DNA from: an uncultured Oceanospirillales bacterium
GTDB lineage: Bacteria; Pseudomonadota; Gammaproteobacteria; Pseudomonadales; Endozoicomonadaceae
NCBI GenBank assembly: GCA_947040555.1
Contig: CAMRBW010000016.1
Coordinates: 1-46,916, forward strand
Length of the DNA: 46,916 nt
Direction: 5' to 3'
Within the stretch, counting starts at the first letter, position 1. Every line of letters starts with the position of its first letter. A model generated the notes under the pieces. It ran no database searches. It was not told where the DNA came from and saw only the letters and a list, made by a program, of their open reading frames with translations. Positions 1 through 7,845 of the stretch are shown here, piece by piece. The position numbers were made by a program, and so were the translations under genes.

Positions 1-91
1 AATATCGGACACCCATTGATTCTTGCCTCTGGTAACTGCCCATACTTGGGGTCATAATGCGCCCCCCTTTCCAACAGTCCAATAACCGCCC

Positions 92-784
92 ATGCGCCTA
101 GACCGTTTCCTGAGTGAGTGTACCGACCTCTCCCGCGCCAATGCCAAAAAAGCCCTGCACCGTGGCGATGTCACTTGCGATGGCGTCGTAGTAAAAAATC
201 CCGGCTTCAAGATGAGTGATCACTGCGAGGTACGGCTATTGGGTGAGCGTTTGCAGCATTTGGGCGAGCGTTACATCATGCTGAACAAACCGGTGGATGT
301 GGTCTGCTCCAATGTGGGCGAAGGCAACTACCCTTCGGTATTGACTCTGCTCGATATACCCAAAGCACAAACCCTGAATATTGCCGGACGACTGGATGCA
401 GACACCACCGGTCTGATACTGATTACCAGCAATGGTCCGTGGTGTCACAGAGTCACCTCGCCCAACAAGGAGTGCGGTAAACGTTACCGGATCACCCTGG
501 CAGAACCCCTGATCGCCGATGCCGAACAACAGCTGGCTGAAGGTGTCCAGCTCCACAACGAGAAAAAGCCTACCCGACCGGCACAACTGGAGCGTATCTC
601 CGATACTGAAGTCCTGCTGACCATCAGCGAGGGTAAGTACCACCAGGTCAAACGCATGTTTGCAGCATTGAACAATCGGGTGATAACACTGCATCGGGAG
701 CAGGTTGGCGGGATTACTCTGGGTGAAAATCTCGCACCCGGCGAGTGGCGGGAATTAACGGCCGAGGAAATTGCATCGGTTTAA
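92..784 (+). CDS. rsuA: 16S rRNA pseudouridine(516) synthase RsuA
   Basis: This 230-residue protein isomerises a uridine of 16S rRNA (U516 in E. coli) to pseudouridine during small-subunit assembly in the cytoplasm. It starts with an S4-type RNA-binding domain (about residues 1-60, MRLDRFLSE). The pseudouridine synthase domain follows and carries the family motif GRLDADTTGL around residue 100, whose second Asp is the catalytic residue. Near the C-terminus, EGKYHQVKRMFAA is the second RsuA/RluB/E/F signature. The length matches E. coli RsuA (231 aa). The start is the first ATG that leaves a complete S4 domain. RluE/RluF are alternatives, but the S4 domain (absent in RluE) and the short length favour RsuA. 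The gene stands alone: an intergenic repeat lies downstream and nothing recognisable lies in the 91 bases before it. Confidence 0.93.
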   Translation: MRLDRFLSECTDLSRANAKKALHRGDVTCDGVVVKNPGFKMSDHCEVRLLGERLQHLGERYIMLNKPVDVVCSNVGEGNYPSVLTLLDIPKAQTLNIAGRLDADTTGLILITSNGPWCHRVTSPNKECGKRYRITLAEPLIADAEQQLAEGVQLHNEKKPTRPAQLERISDTEVLLTISEGKYHQVKRMFAALNNRVITLHREQVGGITLGENLAPGEWRELTAEEIASV

Positions 785-1111
785 GGCGGCGGGATTAACA
801 AATATCCGTCTGTTCAGGTTCACCCGCCTTTGTGAGAAAGGGCAAAGTGGGAAAGTGAGAAAGTGAGAAAGTGAGAAAGTGAGAAAGTGAGAAAGTGAGA
901 AAGTGAGAAAGGGCAAAGAGTGTATTAAAAGCCAACTCTTCAACGGAAGGTTTCGTCTGGTTTTGGCTTTGATTTACTGATGGCCGGGGCTGTTTTTCCC
1001 ATGTGCGCCGGATTGGCACAGTGCCCGGCATGAAGCCAGTCGGTGTAGATTTGCAGGATGCCGGACCATCCCTGATGCCGACAGCGATTATGAGGTTATT
1101 CGGGACTATTC
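785..1111. other. Intergenic region with an 8-bp tandem array
   Basis: No credible gene is seen in this 327-base stretch. AAGGCGG (783-789) can pair with CCGCCTT (824-830) across a 34-nt loop, a weak candidate for the rsuA 3' end. The 8-bp array described separately fills 851-911. The rest (about 930-1100) has no recognisable signal. Confidence 0.6.
851..911. repeat. 8-bp tandem repeat, 7 perfect copies plus partial
   Basis: Seven consecutive perfect copies of gaaagtga run from 851 to 906, followed by gaaag. Just to the left, 832-850 holds degenerate copies of the same unit (gtgagaaag, gtggg), and gggcaaag occurs on both sides of the array. The uninterrupted perfect copies suggest recent slippage expansion. 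It lies between the convergent rsuA and patatin genes. Confidence 0.95.
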
Positions 1112-2056
1112 CTATGTCCCGGTGAGGTCAAAATAGCTTTCCGCCGCCTTCCGGCCACTGTCAATCAGCTTTTCAATCCGTTTCTCGGGTAGCGAAAAAT
1201 CGGTACCGTTTACCCCGAGGTCATCAATAAAAACGGTTCTTTTACGGTCGTCAAGATGCATATGTCGGGAGTTCGCTGTTTCGTACATATAAGAACTGAC
1301 CGCCAGTGCATAAGACTTTATGGAATCAATGGCATAGTTATCGGTTTTAAATGTATCGCCGTCCGCCACCTGTGCAGGTGATTCCAGAAAAAACCCCAGT
1401 GTGGACGGATTAGAATCCCGAATGCAGGTGCCGTTTTTCTTATCGATAGTCACCGTGTCATAAAGGTCAATGGGGTAGTTCCAGGCCAGCCCGCCATCAA
1501 CATGATAATCACCATCGATTTGAACAGGCTCAAAAATAAAGGGAATACTCATCGACGCTCTCACCGCAAGCCATATGGGTAAATCGGGATGGGTCTGTGC
1601 ATTAAATACCTGGGATTTCTGACGGGTCAGATTTGACGCCACAACGCTTAATCGTTTAAAGGTAGCGGGATTCGTTCTGGCCAGCTCGTCAAGCTGAGCA
1701 AAGGTCAATGTCTCGTTACCCGAGAAACGTTTGATAAATTGCTTGAGAATGGCCTCAAATTCATGGCCGGTATGCATGCCATATTGGCTGATCATGCGCC
1801 CCGCATCACCCAGAATTCCCCACTTGTCATCCAGGAACTTGGCAAAATCCGTATGCTCCACTGAGTCAAGCAGACCGGCGGAACCCCCACCGGTCGCCAG
1901 CATGGCGGCCGTTATTGAGCCCGCCGAGGTGCCGCCAATATGTACGACGCCTGCCAGTAATTGCATGTGTTCCAGCACTTGCATACTGCCCGCATAGGCG
2001 GAACCTTTAATGCCACCGCCCTTGAAGACGAGGTTTTCAATGTTTGCTTTGTCCAT
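1112..2056 (-). CDS. Patatin-like phospholipase
   Basis: This 314-residue protein belongs to the patatin family of serine acyl hydrolases, which release fatty acids from phospholipids or other acyl lipids with a Ser-Asp dyad. Visible elements are the oxyanion-hole glycine loop KGGGIKG (12-18), the nucleophile elbow GTSAG (42-46, Ser44), and the DGG motif (187-189, Asp187). The protein spans the catalytic domain with little else; no signal peptide or membrane segment is seen. Some bacterial patatins (such as P. aeruginosa ExoU) are secreted toxins; nothing here proves secretion. It lies downstream of and co-directional with the lipoxygenase-like gene, but a strong terminator at 2246-2282 separates them, so it probably has its own promoter between 2057 and 2245. 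A short hairpin (1101-1121) overlaps its stop codon. Confidence 0.9.
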   Translation of the reverse strand: MDKANIENLVFKGGGIKGSAYAGSMQVLEHMQLLAGVVHIGGTSAGSITAAMLATGGGSAGLLDSVEHTDFAKFLDDKWGILGDAGRMISQYGMHTGHEFEAILKQFIKRFSGNETLTFAQLDELARTNPATFKRLSVVASNLTRQKSQVFNAQTHPDLPIWLAVRASMSIPFIFEPVQIDGDYHVDGGLAWNYPIDLYDTVTIDKKNGTCIRDSNPSTLGFFLESPAQVADGDTFKTDNYAIDSIKSYALAVSSYMYETANSRHMHLDDRKRTVFIDDLGVNGTDFSLPEKRIEKLIDSGRKAAESYFDLTGT

Positions 2057-2245
2057 TACAGTTCCATTGTTGTTTTTGAGGAAAGAATTCAGCCGGTAAG
2101 GCCGAAGACACCCTTATCCTGTGCAAACAGCACGTGAGAATAAACCTGTGAGCCTGATGCTATTTACGAAGCCCTCATTCCCATTCACCTTTTACAGACG
2201 TCCAAGTTTTGAGCGCCTTATTCAGATCCCGTGCACTTTTCCATA

Positions 2246-2282
2246 GAAAAAAGGCGAAACTGCGAATGATGCAATTTCGCCT
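2246..2282 (-). terminator. Rho-independent terminator of the lipoxygenase-like gene
   Basis: On the minus strand, AGGCGAAA pairs with TTTCGCCT (arms 2275-2282 and 2252-2259) and the stem continues inward through TGC/GCA. It is followed directly by a run of six T. The hairpin begins 27 nt after the stop codon of the gene at 2309-5020 and separates it from the patatin gene. Confidence 0.8.
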
Positions 2283-2308
2283 GTGGCTTTAATTGTTATT
2301 CAACCGCT

Positions 2309-5020
2309 TCAGTAACCCGGTCCCGTATGCATGACTGAAGGAATGGCGCGGAAATAATTGTAATTAAAGTCTTTTTCTATAGGATCAGCCGTCCACTGCT
2401 GATCCAGTTTCAGAAGATCCTTCTGCAGTTCATCAAAGACTTTTGCCATTGGCTGACGATAGTGCACCTCAACGCCGTCGAGCAGGTAGGTGAAGTCTTT
2501 ACCGGTCTTGTCGGTTAACAAGGTGAACCGGGCTTTGCCGGTGGCCAGTGCGACGAACGCCAGTGAACGCCATTCATCAACCCCCGGGGTGCCGGTATCA
2601 CGAGGCACCTGGGTGGTGCTGATACGCGGATCCAGTGCTGCGCGAATCCCCGTCGTGCCATACACCTGATGGCGAACGACCGCATGATGAATCGTGTCGG
2701 CGGCAAAGCGTGCCACGCCTTTTTTGGTCTGGAAGCCGTCATAACGGGCTGGCAGACCCGTCAACAGCACTTCCAGCAAACCGCTGTGGAAATCCTGTAG
2801 GTATTGATCATTCTGAACGGCTTGATCATCGGCGTAGATAATATCGATCAGTTGGGTTGTGTAGTTGAGCCAGATCTCAAAATACTGCAGCTCCCACTTA
2901 ATGCAGGCATTGGGCAGAATTTCATTGCCGGAACCGGGGATTGTCATCGCCGCAGCACGGCCTTCAAAGTCTTCATCGAAGCCATACTCGAAGTTTGAGT
3001 AGCTATCATTGAGATGGCTGATCAATGCGTCATGGGTGGTGGCGAATACCTGACTAAAAACAGCACCTTCCTGTACCAGGTGTTCAGTCGTGACTTCCTC
3101 AGCCAGTTCGTGGGAGAAAAAATGCAGGTACATAAATGTGCGGAACGGGTGCCCCCATTGCCCTTGTACGTCAAAGGCGTTGTGCATGGAGACTTCCACA
3201 AGATTATACGTCATATGTATTTCGGCCAGGTGTTTACCGCTGATGACCTGATAGTACATGGACGCCAGAACCAGACTTTCAGCATGACGGAATGTGGGAT
3301 TCCGGGGGTCAGCTGCAATTTCTTCCTGTCCAAACGGCGCGATCACCGACACCAGTTCAAGTTTTTTGGTCTGTTTGTTGATCTGGAAATAAGCGACACC
3401 ACCATAGGGTTCATACTCCGGTTTGGTTTCATATTTTTCCAGGAATCGAAAATCAGAAACCAGCGCGCCTTCACCCCGTCCTTCAGCAGGTTGTGCAAAC
3501 GTATTGGCAACGCCGGACTCCGTCAGATACGCCAGTAACTGGCCTTCCCTGAAGGCGTCCAGTGCAACCTGGGGCGTTTTGTCCAGCTCACCATTATCCG
3601 GCAAGGTATTACCCAGAATATTTTTATGAAACAGTGTCGGCCAGTACTGGCTGCCATCGCTCCAGATCGCCATCCGGGGTTTGTCTTTCAATGGTGTTGT
3701 TATTTTGGACTGGGGAATCGTGTGATCGAGCCCGGCGATCAGTTTGAACGCTGATTTGGCTTCGTCAAAAAGCTTCTTGAATACGGTGACACTGGCTTCG
3801 ATGTTACTGATTTCTACTGCCGGAATACCCAGGTTTTGCATAAGGTGTTGAGGATGCGCCTGATAATAAGGCTTCAAACGCGTTTTCACCGGCTTGACCT
3901 TGTCAAAGACCTTGCTGAGGTTGACAGGGTCGGGGAAGCGCTCGGCACTAACCAGTTTGAAGTATATCGGGGTCCATACCGTCTTGCTCAGGAGTGTCCG
4001 GAAGTTATTGTACGCATCCGGAAATGCTCTGGCGCTTATCAGAAGACCTGCAACACAGGCAACCACCAATCCCCACATTAACAGAGAGCCCGCAGGGATT
4101 ACCGGCGCCACCTGATTGGAGAAGTCGGGGTTAATCGCAGTGGCTGTCAGAATGGCATTAAACAGCAAGAGGCCGGCAAAGATGTTGGTGATGTGAAAAA
4201 CAGTACTCTTGCCGGGTGTTGAGGTGCCAATCATCAAGGCAATGAACTGCAGTACAGATTGCCCGATCAGCAAGGACGCTACGGTAAAACCACCCACGGA
4301 AGACGACGTCAGCACCAGCGCTATCTGCGCCAGCTGGGTGCCGAGCAGAATGATCGGCACCAGCGTTGACCGGGTGCCCAAAAAGAGGGCAAAGCCTAAG
4401 CCAAACGTTGCCGCACCCGCCAGGTAAAGCAGCGCCATACGCAGATTGGGCTCTGGAATCACCAGGGCACAAATGAAGAAGAAAATGGTCGTTGTCACAG
4501 GGGCAAGGTTCAGGAGCCGAACCGAGGATATAAAGCGTGTGAACACCGTCCGTTGTTGCTGGAAAGGTGTACCGGCCAACAGCAAACCCAACTCAAACAC
4601 CCAGCCCAGCGTACTGCCGAAAATGGTGAATGCAAACGGAATCCAGACCCAGGTTGCCATTCCACCGTTTGTGGCCGGTGCCCGTAACCAGTGACTGATG
4701 TCGCTCCAGACACCGTTTCCGACGTTTCCGTTCAGAACGGAAAGCATATTATGGTCGGGATTGACCAACTGCAGAAACATGACCGTCGCCATGGCGGACA
4801 TGAATATCAGGCTTAAAATAGAAAAAATGGAGCCCGCCACTGAATAGGTCGGCGGTGACGGCTTTATGAAACGTACTTCATCGGCATATTTAATGTGCGT
4901 CAGCGGCGGTGTTTTTTCAGGGTTGTTCGGAGGGGGCTGCTGGTGCTGAACTGTCTCATCAGCGCCGGATTCGTTAATAACAGGAGCATTCTGTTTTTCC
5001 AGGTATTCTCTTGCATCCAT
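2309..5020 (-). CDS. Polytopic membrane protein with C-terminal lipoxygenase-like domain
   Basis: This 903-residue protein has an unusual two-part plan. Residues about 56-330 hold seven to eight hydrophobic segments. Residues about 380-903 resemble a lipoxygenase, a non-haem iron dioxygenase that makes lipid hydroperoxides from polyunsaturated fatty acids. The clearest match is HLAEIH (597-602), the HxxxxH iron-ligand pair, followed by GHPFRTFMYLH (623-633), like the HP-x-Y-K-L-L-x-PH segment of known enzymes. A later HHAVVRHQVYG (778-788) matches the HAAVNFGQY segment that carries the third His and an Asn/His ligand; here the residue four after His779 is Arg783. The C-terminus ends in Tyr after a RAIPS segment, instead of the usual Ile carboxylate ligand. 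It could therefore be an active enzyme with altered ligands or a degenerate one. I know no standard family with this membrane fusion. Start at the ATG following a weak ribosome site. Confidence 0.78.
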   Translation of the reverse strand: MDAREYLEKQNAPVINESGADETVQHQQPPPNNPEKTPPLTHIKYADEVRFIKPSPPTYSVAGSIFSILSLIFMSAMATVMFLQLVNPDHNMLSVLNGNVGNGVWSDISHWLRAPATNGGMATWVWIPFAFTIFGSTLGWVFELGLLLAGTPFQQQRTVFTRFISSVRLLNLAPVTTTIFFFICALVIPEPNLRMALLYLAGAATFGLGFALFLGTRSTLVPIILLGTQLAQIALVLTSSSVGGFTVASLLIGQSVLQFIALMIGTSTPGKSTVFHITNIFAGLLLFNAILTATAINPDFSNQVAPVIPAGSLLMWGLVVACVAGLLISARAFPDAYNNFRTLLSKTVWTPIYFKLVSAERFPDPVNLSKVFDKVKPVKTRLKPYYQAHPQHLMQNLGIPAVEISNIEASVTVFKKLFDEAKSAFKLIAGLDHTIPQSKITTPLKDKPRMAIWSDGSQYWPTLFHKNILGNTLPDNGELDKTPQVALDAFREGQLLAYLTESGVANTFAQPAEGRGEGALVSDFRFLEKYETKPEYEPYGGVAYFQINKQTKKLELVSVIAPFGQEEIAADPRNPTFRHAESLVLASMYYQVISGKHLAEIHMTYNLVEVSMHNAFDVQGQWGHPFRTFMYLHFFSHELAEEVTTEHLVQEGAVFSQVFATTHDALISHLNDSYSNFEYGFDEDFEGRAAAMTIPGSGNEILPNACIKWELQYFEIWLNYTTQLIDIIYADDQAVQNDQYLQDFHSGLLEVLLTGLPARYDGFQTKKGVARFAADTIHHAVVRHQVYGTTGIRAALDPRISTTQVPRDTGTPGVDEWRSLAFVALATGKARFTLLTDKTGKDFTYLLDGVEVHYRQPMAKVFDELQKDLLKLDQQWTADPIEKDFNYNYFRAIPSVMHTGPGY

Positions 5021-5426
5021 GTATCTATTTTCCGAGCTATTATTATTTTAGTTGAGATAACAGTATTAGAATCAGAGGATAGTTCCAAGTCCCGTAACCC
5101 ATTTTTCACGTTAAAAGCGGTAAGAATTTATGTAAAACACGTCATGGAAAAACCGGTAGTAATGGGATGGTTTGCCTCATTCTGTTCACTGGTGAATAGT
5201 AACTGCTCATATTTAACTGGCAAAGCAAGCCCTGTAGGTCAAATAAATCTGTCCTAATCTTCGCTAAAATCTATCCCCATGCATCTTCCAGACTCCCTTT
5301 CCCCAGGCAATGACAACGGTAACTGCTCATATTTCTCTGGCAGATGAGGAACAGACTCCTCAGGAGCCCAGTGTTTCCGGGAGAGATGATTCTGAAAACG
5401 CAGATTTGCCAGTAAAAAATGAGCAG
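5021..5426. other. Intergenic region holding miniature-element ends
   Basis: No gene is seen. The part next to the lipoxygenase-like gene (5021-5198) presumably holds its promoter, but I could not pick one with confidence. From 5199 onward it contains three copies of the GTAACTGCTCAT terminal repeat (starts at 5199 and 5319, inverted end at 5430), described separately. Confidence 0.6.
5199..5318. mobile_element. Partial miniature element (left end only)
   Basis: The stretch begins with GTAACTGCTCAT and, after a few bases, CTGGCAAAG, matching the terminal repeat of the complete element that starts at 5319. No matching right end of its own is seen before 5319, so this is either a truncated copy or the outer left end of a composite sharing the right end at 5430. 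No target duplication was found. Confidence 0.6.
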
Positions 5427-5430
5427 TTAC
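5319..5430. mobile_element. 112-bp miniature inverted-repeat element
   Basis: The left end is GTAACTGCTCATATTT..CTGGCAGA and the reverse complement of the right end is GTAACTGCTCATTTTTTACTGGCAAA, giving inverted repeats of about 26 bp with few mismatches. The length, 112 bp, equals that of the copy at 46079-46190. It has no coding capacity. The GTAA termini are like those of IS66-family elements, which also make 8-bp target duplications. No clear duplication flanks this copy. Its right-end repeat contains the stop codon of the orphan gene at 5427-7277. Confidence 0.8.
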
Positions 5431-7277
5431 TTCACTTGATACTTCAGTAACACGTCTTGTATTTTATATAAGATATCAAAGCCTTGCCTTACCGTCTCAC
5501 TGTTGATGTGCTTGTTGTGATCAAAGCAATCATACTTGCTCATAGTCTCCCCCAAATTATATATTTTTTTTGAATACGGTTTTCCTTTTAAATCGCGATT
5601 GATCTTCTTCATTGCGCTTTCATATTTACTGTTTATTTCAAGCAGGCGCTCTTCCATCTTTGCGGGCACGCTTTTAAATACCATTTCCAATTCGTCTTCA
5701 ATAATGGTTTTTCTTTTTGGAGGCAGTAAGTTTGTCAATAGAAAATTCAAACTTGAAATAATATTAAAATATTCAACATAACTACTCTCTGTAAATTTTA
5801 GTTTATTTTCAATAGCGTTTGAAGCTTCTTCATTCGTACCTTTTTCTTCTGAAACAAGTAAGGTTACGTAAATAAATTTTTGATTTTTATTAGAGAACAC
5901 TATTGACCGACTCGTAAGAAGATGCAGTCCTTCTAGCATGCCGTTGCATTTATCATTCACCAAGCATGTTAAAAGCTCAAAAGCTAATTTGCTGTGATAA
6001 ACAATTGCTAGTTGATCTGCTTGAATTTTGAGAAGCCTCAATCTCATCATCAAGAAACTCACAAACCCTTTAATAGCATATTTATGAAAGTCTTTAAATT
6101 CTTTAATATTAAAAACTTCACGAAAAGAATTTATTTCTTTTGGGTCTACAAAAGATATCGTTAGATTTTCACAGTGGGATTTTCCTGAAAAGGGAAGAGT
6201 ATGTTTAAGTTTTTCTTCCTCACGTTTTATAAGAGTAAGCATATTTTGTCTATTGAGATCCTGTCCACCATTTTTGATCAGCTTACGAAAACACCCGGAC
6301 GTTTGGTTAAGAATTACCTGATCGATAAAGTCATCATAGTTACATTTCTTCCAAAGGTTAAGTTCTATTTCCTCATAATCATTATAGCTATTTACAAGCA
6401 TTGTAAACAACTTACGCCATGCCTCCCGTTCATCTTCTTTTATTGCAACGTGTGACAGGTTTTCCAGATAGTGATAAAAACTTTTATTATCTAAAAGCCC
6501 CTTATCTGCCAACATCTCCTCCCATTCTTTTTCATATCTATAGTAATACAGTTCTCCCGCTTTCTCTTGCAGTACTGGCGTTGATTTTTTACCAGTACTT
6601 TTATTCCCTGACGATCTGGGGGAAGCTGCAGAGCTGCTCATGCTCCCCTCTTCTTCCCCCTGATTAAATGTTGTATTTTCCTTTGAGTCTTCTACGTTCA
6701 GCACCTGAAATTTATTAGCCATAGAGAGGCTGAAGTCATCTCCAGCCAATGTCTGAGTGGACGTTGTCGGCATTAGTTCTCCCGCCCACTCAGGCTTGCA
6801 CCCGGAACCAAAACCGGCTTTACTTAAAAGTTCTTTACATGCGTTGAGAATAGACAATGGTACGTATTCCTTGGACTGAAAAAGATTATCCTTACAGTGA
6901 ACAAAACCATAACGCTTTTGTTTATGCCCAGTGGAATAGTGAAATCCATTCACCCCAATTACGACCTTTTCAACTCTTTCTTTCGTTTCGAATTCCAGAA
7001 AATAGATCACTGGCATTGTTAGGTGTGGATAATCAAAGCTCGCCGGCATAACTATATTACGTGAGCTTCTACCATAAACAAAAGAGCCTCCCGTATGGTT
7101 ATTGATTCTTTCGTCCCATGTCTTTTTTGGCATAATGAGATACTGTCCATTTCTTTCCAGCATACTGACGGCCCTGGGCCCAAACACCGGCTTTTTAACC
7201 GCTCCCCCGGAGATTGGCAACTGGGTGGAAGAAGGCAAAGATGTCAATACCTCCGCACCTTTAGCAGATTCATTCAT
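5427..7277 (-). CDS. Orphan 616-residue protein of unknown function
   Basis: I do not recognise this protein. It has no signal peptide or membrane segment. An N-terminal part (about residues 1-190) rich in aromatic and basic residues is joined by a Ser/Lys/Gly-rich low-complexity linker (about 210-240) to a long C-terminal part (about 240-616) that looks mostly helical and charged. The gene is clearly more AT-rich than its neighbours, which suggests a different origin. The stop codon TAA (5427-5429) is formed by the terminal repeat of the adjoining miniature element, so the original C-terminus may have been longer. A perfect TATAAT lies 24-29 bases before the ATG. Such two-part orphan proteins are common among host-interaction proteins of symbionts, but nothing in the sequence establishes that role. 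Confidence 0.72.
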   Translation of the reverse strand: MNESAKGAEVLTSLPSSTQLPISGGAVKKPVFGPRAVSMLERNGQYLIMPKKTWDERINNHTGGSFVYGRSSRNIVMPASFDYPHLTMPVIYFLEFETKERVEKVVIGVNGFHYSTGHKQKRYGFVHCKDNLFQSKEYVPLSILNACKELLSKAGFGSGCKPEWAGELMPTTSTQTLAGDDFSLSMANKFQVLNVEDSKENTTFNQGEEEGSMSSSAASPRSSGNKSTGKKSTPVLQEKAGELYYYRYEKEWEEMLADKGLLDNKSFYHYLENLSHVAIKEDEREAWRKLFTMLVNSYNDYEEIELNLWKKCNYDDFIDQVILNQTSGCFRKLIKNGGQDLNRQNMLTLIKREEEKLKHTLPFSGKSHCENLTISFVDPKEINSFREVFNIKEFKDFHKYAIKGFVSFLMMRLRLLKIQADQLAIVYHSKLAFELLTCLVNDKCNGMLEGLHLLTSRSIVFSNKNQKFIYVTLLVSEEKGTNEEASNAIENKLKFTESSYVEYFNIISSLNFLLTNLLPPKRKTIIEDELEMVFKSVPAKMEERLLEINSKYESAMKKINRDLKGKPYSKKIYNLGETMSKYDCFDHNKHINSETVRQGFDILYKIQDVLLKYQVK

Positions 7278-7300
7278 AGTGATCTCAGCCTATCGTAATA

Positions 7301-7306
7301 ATTATA
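7301..7306 (-). promoter_or_regulatory. Candidate -10 box for the 616-residue orphan gene
   Basis: The minus strand reads TATAAT 24-29 bases before the ATG at 7277. No good -35 hexamer stands at the usual 16-18-base spacing, so this is only a candidate. Confidence 0.3.
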
Positions 7307-7399
7307 CCCTTAGAGACCATCAACCATACTCATAGTTCCCTCTCCGCTTGCTATTGCAAACAGGCATGACCTGATTGTTAGAAGAGCTATAGATTTGCT

Positions 7400-7430
7400 G
7401 TAACTGCTCAGAATTCATAGGCGAGTCAAT
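7400..7430. mobile_element. Solo miniature-element end
   Basis: The segment starting GTAACTGCTCAGAATTCATAGGC matches the right-end repeat (read inward) of the 112-bp element at 46079-46190. Homology stops after about 30 bases, just before the outer nested element begins at 7436, so it looks like a truncated end. Confidence 0.55.
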
Positions 7431-7435
7431 ACACT

Positions 7436-7677
7436 GGCACTGGGCTCACACTATTCGTTCAGCGAAATAAAGCGCAAGGAACCCTTGCCATATCACGACA
7501 GTCACTGTTCAAAAAGTGTAGGCAAATTTTAAAGCTGATTGGCTACAAGACAGTAATATCAAGGGGATCATATGAAAAATGATTGATTTTGCCTATAAAT
7601 TTTGAGGAGTTACTCGCGACAGTCTGGTACTGGTTTTGGCTCTATTTTAATCGGTCAAATGGTGGGAGCCCAGTACC
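7436..7677. mobile_element. Nested miniature elements, copy 1 (outer element)
   Basis: The outer element starts GGCACTGGGCTCACACTATTCG and the reverse complement of its right end is GGTACTGGGCTCCCACCATTTG, giving inverted repeats of about 22 bp. Its arms are 65 and 64 bp, interrupted by the inner 113-bp element at 7501-7613. It has no coding capacity. A second copy of the whole nested unit lies at 46671-46914. No target duplication of the outer element was recognised. Confidence 0.8.
7501..7613. mobile_element. Inner 113-bp miniature element of the nested pair, copy 1
   Basis: It starts GTCACTGTTCAAAAAGTGTAGGCAAA and ends ..TTTGCCTATAAATTTTGAGGAGTTAC, the same family as 46079-46190 in opposite orientation. 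The flanks TCACGACA (7493-7500) and TCGCGACA (7614-7621) agree at 7 of 8 positions and look like an 8-bp target duplication made when it inserted into the outer element. Confidence 0.8.
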
Positions 7678-7798
7678 GAAATCAGGCCTTTATAGGTTCC
7701 AGGCTGATAGATTGCCAGAGCGACCTTATTCAGATAAAGATGTTTGAACCGCTCTTTCACACCATGATCCCCCCGAGCACGGAATCACTCTTTACCGG
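7678..7798. other. Stretch without recognised features
   Basis: The remainder of the 568-base gap between the orphan gene and rlmKL. The part 7307-7399 probably carries the orphan's promoter, 7400-7677 is filled by miniature elements, and 7678-7798 shows no gene or repeat that I recognise. Confidence 0.5.
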
Positions 7799-7833
7799 TT
7801 AACAGGCACACCTGTAACTGGTGTGCCCGTTAA
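7799..7833 (-). terminator. Hairpin downstream of rlmKL
   Basis: TTAACAGGCACACC (7799-7812) pairs with GGTGTGCCCGTTAA (7820-7833) over 14 positions with one mismatch and a 7-nt loop. It starts 13 nt after the rlmKL stop codon. No T-run follows on either strand, so termination is inferred from the stable stem and position. Confidence 0.5.
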
Positions 7834-7845
7834 CCTCAGTCACGC

